Source: Pseudomonadota bacterium (lineage in GTDB: Bacteria > Pseudomonadota > Alphaproteobacteria > Rhodospirillales > Magnetospirillaceae). Taken from it: DNA of 17,934 nt. The notes below the pieces were generated by a model. That model was not told the origin of the DNA. It worked only from the letters and a program-made list of their open reading frames with translations, and did no database searches. The stretch lies in the NCBI GenBank assembly GCA_023437865.1, contig JAEZFE010000281.1:1-17934 (forward strand). Direction: 5' to 3'. Made by a program: the position numbers and the translations under genes. Below are positions 15,277-17,934 of this stretch, piece after piece (position 1 is the first letter of the stretch; the number at the start of each line of letters is the position of its first letter).

Positions 15277-16554
15277 TCACCCCCTGGCTGCCTTGGATAC
15301 CCCCAACAGCAGCAGCCCGCCGGCCAGAAAGAACACCAGGATCATGGTCATGCCCAGGCGCTGGCTATCGGTGGCGGCGGTCACCATCGCCACCGACCAT
15401 GGTCCCAGGAAAGCCGTGGCTTTGCCCGACAGGGCATAAAGGCCGAACAGCTCGGTACGGGTGTCGGGCGGTGCCAGGCGGGCGAGATAGGTGCGGCTGG
15501 CGGCCTGGGCGGGGCCGACGAACAGGCCCAAGGCGCCGCCGAACAGCCAGACCAGGGTGCGGCTATCCACCGCCAGCACGCCGGCGCCCGCCACCAGCAG
15601 CCCGGCCAGCGCCATCAGAATGGTGTTGCGCGACCCCACCCAATCGTCCAGCCAGCCGAAGCCGGCGGCTCCGATGCCCGCCGTGACATTCAGCAGAATG
15701 CCGAACAGCATTACCTCTTGCAGGGTGAAGCCGTAGACGCCGGCCACGAACACCCCGCCCATGGCGAACAGGGTCGCCAAGCCGTCGGCATACAGCATAT
15801 GGGCGAGCAGAAAGCGCCCGACCGGCCCCATGCGCGCCACCTGGGCCAGGGAGCGGCCCAGGGACGACAATGCCGCCCTGACCTGCCCGCCCACGGGGGC
15901 CGCCGAGCCGCCTTCGGGCGTCCACAGGAACAGCGGGGCGGAAAACACCAGCAGCCATATCGCCACCAGCGGCCCGGTGATGCGGATATGGGCGGCGCCC
16001 TCCGTGGGGATGCCGAACCAGGGCACATCGGGCAGAACCAGGGCGACCAGGGCCAAGGCCAGGGCGGCCAAGCCGCCCACATAGCCCAGCCCCCACGCCC
16101 AGCCCGAGATGCGCCCCAGCATGTGGTCTTCGGCGATGTCGGGCAGCATGGCGTTGTAGAACACGCCTGCCGTCTCGAACCCCCAATTGGCCAGGACGAT
16201 CAACCCCACCGCCAGCGGCAGCGAGGCCAGTTCGGGCCGGACCCACCACAGGCCCGCCGATCCCGCCGCGCACAGCAACGTGAATGCCAGCAGCCACGGC
16301 TTGCGCCGCCCGGTGGCATCGGCGATGGCGCCAAAGATGGGGCTGGAAACGGCGATCAGCAGACCGGCCAGACCCATGGCCCAGCCCCATTCCGCCTGAC
16401 CGCGCACCTGATCGCCGACCACCGCCTGGGCGAAATAGGCCGGGAAGACGAAGGTAACGATCAGCGTGGCGAAGGGCGAGTTGGCCCAATCGTAGAAAGC
16501 CCACGACAGCGCCGACCGCCGGCCGTGCAGGGGCCTATCCTCCCGGCTATGCAC
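15277..16554 (-). CDS. UMF1-family major facilitator transporter
   Basis: From the GTG at 16554 the product has 425 residues with about twelve membrane helices. The opening ALSWAFYDWANSPFATLIV is the signature of the UMF1 / Atg22-like branch of the major facilitator superfamily, and IADATGRRKPWL is the usual loop after helix 2. Substrates in this branch are poorly known. The GTG is 4 bases past the ygfZ stop, so the genes are coupled. A CTG at 16530, with GGGAGG some 8 bases upstream, is a rival start that would remove eight residues without touching the first helix. A still longer frame upstream overlaps ygfZ and is not family-like. The EAL gene follows after 56 bases. Confidence 0.85.
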   Translation of the reverse strand: MHSREDRPLHGRRSALSWAFYDWANSPFATLIVTFVFPAYFAQAVVGDQVRGQAEWGWAMGLAGLLIAVSSPIFGAIADATGRRKPWLLAFTLLCAAGSAGLWWVRPELASLPLAVGLIVLANWGFETAGVFYNAMLPDIAEDHMLGRISGWAWGLGYVGGLAALALALVALVLPDVPWFGIPTEGAAHIRITGPLVAIWLLVFSAPLFLWTPEGGSAAPVGGQVRAALSSLGRSLAQVARMGPVGRFLLAHMLYADGLATLFAMGGVFVAGVYGFTLQEVMLFGILLNVTAGIGAAGFGWLDDWVGSRNTILMALAGLLVAGAGVLAVDSRTLVWLFGGALGLFVGPAQAASRTYLARLAPPDTRTELFGLYALSGKATAFLGPWSVAMVTAATDSQRLGMTMILVFFLAGGLLLLGVSKAARG

Positions 16555-16558
16555 GGCC

Positions 16559-17413
16559 CTATTCCGGCAACCGCACCCAGTCGGGGACGGAGACCGACAG
16601 TTTGGTTCCGCCGGCCACCAGCTCGGCTGCAAGGTGTTCGAGGCGGATCAGCGCCACGCCTTGGGAACCGCTGGCCGAGCGCATTTCGCCGGCTTCCACC
16701 TCGCCCGCCATCACCGGCGTGCCGGGAGCGGGAGCGGCGCCGTCGAAGCTGACCGGCAGCAGGCGCTTTTTGACCAGGCCGCGATACTTGGTCCGCGCCG
16801 TGAGTTCCTGGCCCATGTAGCAGCCCTTGTTGAAATCGACGCCGCCAAGCTCGTCGAAGCCGTTCTCCAGCAGCAGCGCCTTGTCGATGGGCAGGTCGCG
16901 GCTGCCGTCCGGCACGCCGAGGGACAGACGCAGCCGGTCCCACGCCTCGGGCGCCTCGCTCAGGCCGGCAAGGGCTTCGGGGCTGCGCAGCAGGGCGCGG
17001 GCACCCAATACGGGCAGGCGCGGATCGACATAGGCCACACCCTCGCCCACCGGCTTGGCCGCCCCCGCCTCACCGGGCAGACCCAGGGCAGCGGCGTCCA
17101 GCACGGCATAGACCGACAAATCCACCGCCGGGGTGATGGTGACCTTGGCGCGCAGCTTATAGAGCGACAGCTTCTTGCGGAATTCGTCGGCGCGTCCGGC
17201 CTCGACGTCGATCAGGAAGGCGTCGCCCTGCTCGACGATGAACAGATCCCACAGGAACTTGCCCTGGGGCGTCAGGAACGCCGCCCACATGGCACGGTCA
17301 GGCCCGGCCTTGGCGATGTCGTTGGAGATCAGGCCTTGCAGGAAGGTGCGCCGATCCTCGCCGGCCACCGAGAGGACGGTGCGGCTGAGGCGGGAATAGC
17401 TCTTATCGGCCAT
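16559..17413 (-). CDS. ygfZ: Folate-binding YgfZ / CAF17-type iron-sulfur maintenance protein
   Basis: This encodes 284 residues. The signature KGCYMGQELTARTKYRG at 196-212, with its essential Cys (C198), identifies the YgfZ branch of the GcvT-like fold. These cytoplasmic proteins bind folate and support assembly or repair of certain Fe-S enzymes. The N-terminal FLQGLISNDI (24-33) and LTPQGKFLWDL (47-57) also fit. The ATG at 17413 gives the family N-terminus, with GGAG 11 bases upstream; a TTG two codons earlier would be closer to the GGAG but is less usual. It is the first gene of a leftward run with UMF1 and EAL genes. Its product may serve Fe-S proteins such as the polyferredoxin elsewhere in the window, but that is speculation. 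Confidence 0.93.
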   Translation of the reverse strand: MADKSYSRLSRTVLSVAGEDRRTFLQGLISNDIAKAGPDRAMWAAFLTPQGKFLWDLFIVEQGDAFLIDVEAGRADEFRKKLSLYKLRAKVTITPAVDLSVYAVLDAAALGLPGEAGAAKPVGEGVAYVDPRLPVLGARALLRSPEALAGLSEAPEAWDRLRLSLGVPDGSRDLPIDKALLLENGFDELGGVDFNKGCYMGQELTARTKYRGLVKKRLLPVSFDGAAPAPGTPVMAGEVEAGEMRSASGSQGVALIRLEHLAAELVAGGTKLSVSVPDWVRLPE

Positions 17414-17524
17414 TGGCAATGGACTCCGAGGGGCAGGCGGCGGACCCGGAAAAGGTGGGCCAAAGGGAGAGGCTTGGCAAGCCCTGCCGGGTTGGGGTTA
17501 TTGCGTTTGCGAAAACCAGCCCCG

Positions 17525-17615
17525 CACACGGAAGGCGGCCTCGCCACTCACGGAGGATCTATTCCCGTGTCCGTGTCTTTCTGGCCGCTTCAGCGGCTTC
17601 CGTGTCTTCCGTGTT
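17525..17615. repeat. REP-like element with CCGTGT repeats around a palindrome
   Basis: Four copies of CCGTGT occur, at 17565, 17571, 17600 and 17609. They stand in two pairs on either side of the palindrome GCCGCT-TC-AGCGGC (17584-17597). An inverted partner ACACGGAAG at 17526-17534 pairs with CTTCCGTGT at 17598-17606, giving a larger possible stem. The layout resembles dispersed extragenic palindromic repeats. No frame here looks coding. The rest of the 295 bp gap (17414-17708) shows nothing recognisable beyond the start regions of its flanking genes. Confidence 0.5.
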
Positions 17616-17708
17616 CTATGACGAGGCGGCGGCCACGGTATGGCGCTTGCCGCCGTGCACCCACAGCGTCGCCTTGGCATCCTGCCCCACCCGGCATATA
17701 ACGGCCCA

Positions 17709-17934
17709 ATGCATATCACTCTTGTCGATGATTCCATTCCCTTCGACGGTTTCACCGCCTCGGCCCGCGCCATGGGCGGGGCCGAGAAGGCGTTCGCGGC
17801 GCTGCCCGGCGCGCTGGCGCGGCGCGGCCACACCGTCTCGGTATTCAACCGCCGTCGCTGGTCCATGTTAATCGAGGGCAGCCAGTGGGTGACGTTCGAG
17901 GGCAAGAGCCCGATGACCACCGATGTGCTGGTGG
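17709..17934 (+). CDS. GT4-like glycosyltransferase, N-terminal part (cut by window edge)
   Basis: 75 codons are visible before the window ends. The protein starts MHITLVDDSIPFDG and continues with GGAEKAFAALPGALARRGH at 23-41, then VSVFNR. A Gly-rich loop followed by an amphipathic helix and RGH-x-V is the typical donor-side start of GT-B glycosyltransferases such as the GT4 family. The catalytic and nucleotide-sugar half lies outside the window, so donor and acceptor are unknown. There is no good Shine-Dalgarno sequence in front of the ATG at 17709, but no better in-frame start is visible close upstream. The gene is divergent from ygfZ across the repeat-bearing gap. Confidence 0.7.
   Translation, partial: MHITLVDDSIPFDGFTASARAMGGAEKAFAALPGALARRGHTVSVFNRRRWSMLIEGSQWVTFEGKSPMTTDVLV

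Noticed and set aside
15157..16752. A 531-codon open frame on the plus strand opposite the UMF1 gene
   Set aside because: Its composition (Gln, Pro, Gly, Arg runs) is that of an antisense shadow; the minus strand carries the family motifs.

Overview
The window is GC-rich and densely coded, with short intergenic gaps, many GGAG-type ribosome binding sites and overlapping stop/start codons. The gene set is a hemerythrin-domain signalling protein, an FtrCD-type iron import operon, YgfZ, a UMF1-family transporter, and glgA-glk divergent from glgC. This fits a Rhodospirillales alphaproteobacterium, possibly Magnetospirillum-like. That placement is inference from style and content; no ribosomal RNA or marker gene is present. 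No tRNA, rRNA, CRISPR array, insertion sequence or prophage gene was found.

Left part (1-2956). A UlaG-like metallo-beta-lactamase-fold hydrolase runs off the left edge on the minus strand. Divergent from it is a plus-strand pair: a secreted beta-barrel-like outer-membrane protein and a BaiN/TIGR03862-type flavoprotein. A possible 37-residue peptide with a very strong ribosome binding site follows and ends in three Trp codons.

Signalling and iron part (2968-9248). An 871-residue minus-strand protein joins an MBL fold, two cyclic-nucleotide-binding-like domains and a complete seven-ligand hemerythrin. Across a 257 bp region rich in inverted repeats lies a divergent one-helix membrane protein, closed by a textbook terminator. 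Next comes a three-gene iron operon with overlapping ends: a small periplasmic protein, an FTR1 permease and a membrane polyferredoxin. The small protein shares a motif with the periplasmic domain of the permease. Periplasmic capture, permeation and electron supply can be read as one import machine. A shared hairpin terminator separates it from the convergent glycogen genes.

Glycogen part (9253-13542). glgA-glk (minus) and glgC plus a DUF1232 gene (plus) diverge from a 188 bp promoter region. GlgC makes ADP-glucose, GlgA polymerises it, and Glk supplies glucose-6-phosphate. The DUF1232 gene has no normal start codon where its coding sequence appears to begin.

Right part (13523-17934). A minus-strand operon carries ygfZ, a UMF1-family transporter and a membrane-bound GGDEF-EAL protein with a degenerate GGDEF site and intact EAL motifs. 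The 295 bp gap to the right holds a REP-like repeat element. The window ends in the start of a plus-strand glycosyltransferase. No gene-free stretch exceeds 300 bases; the longest are 17414-17708, 5584-5840, 11710-11897 and 766-927. The last shows only the divergent starts of its two flanking genes.
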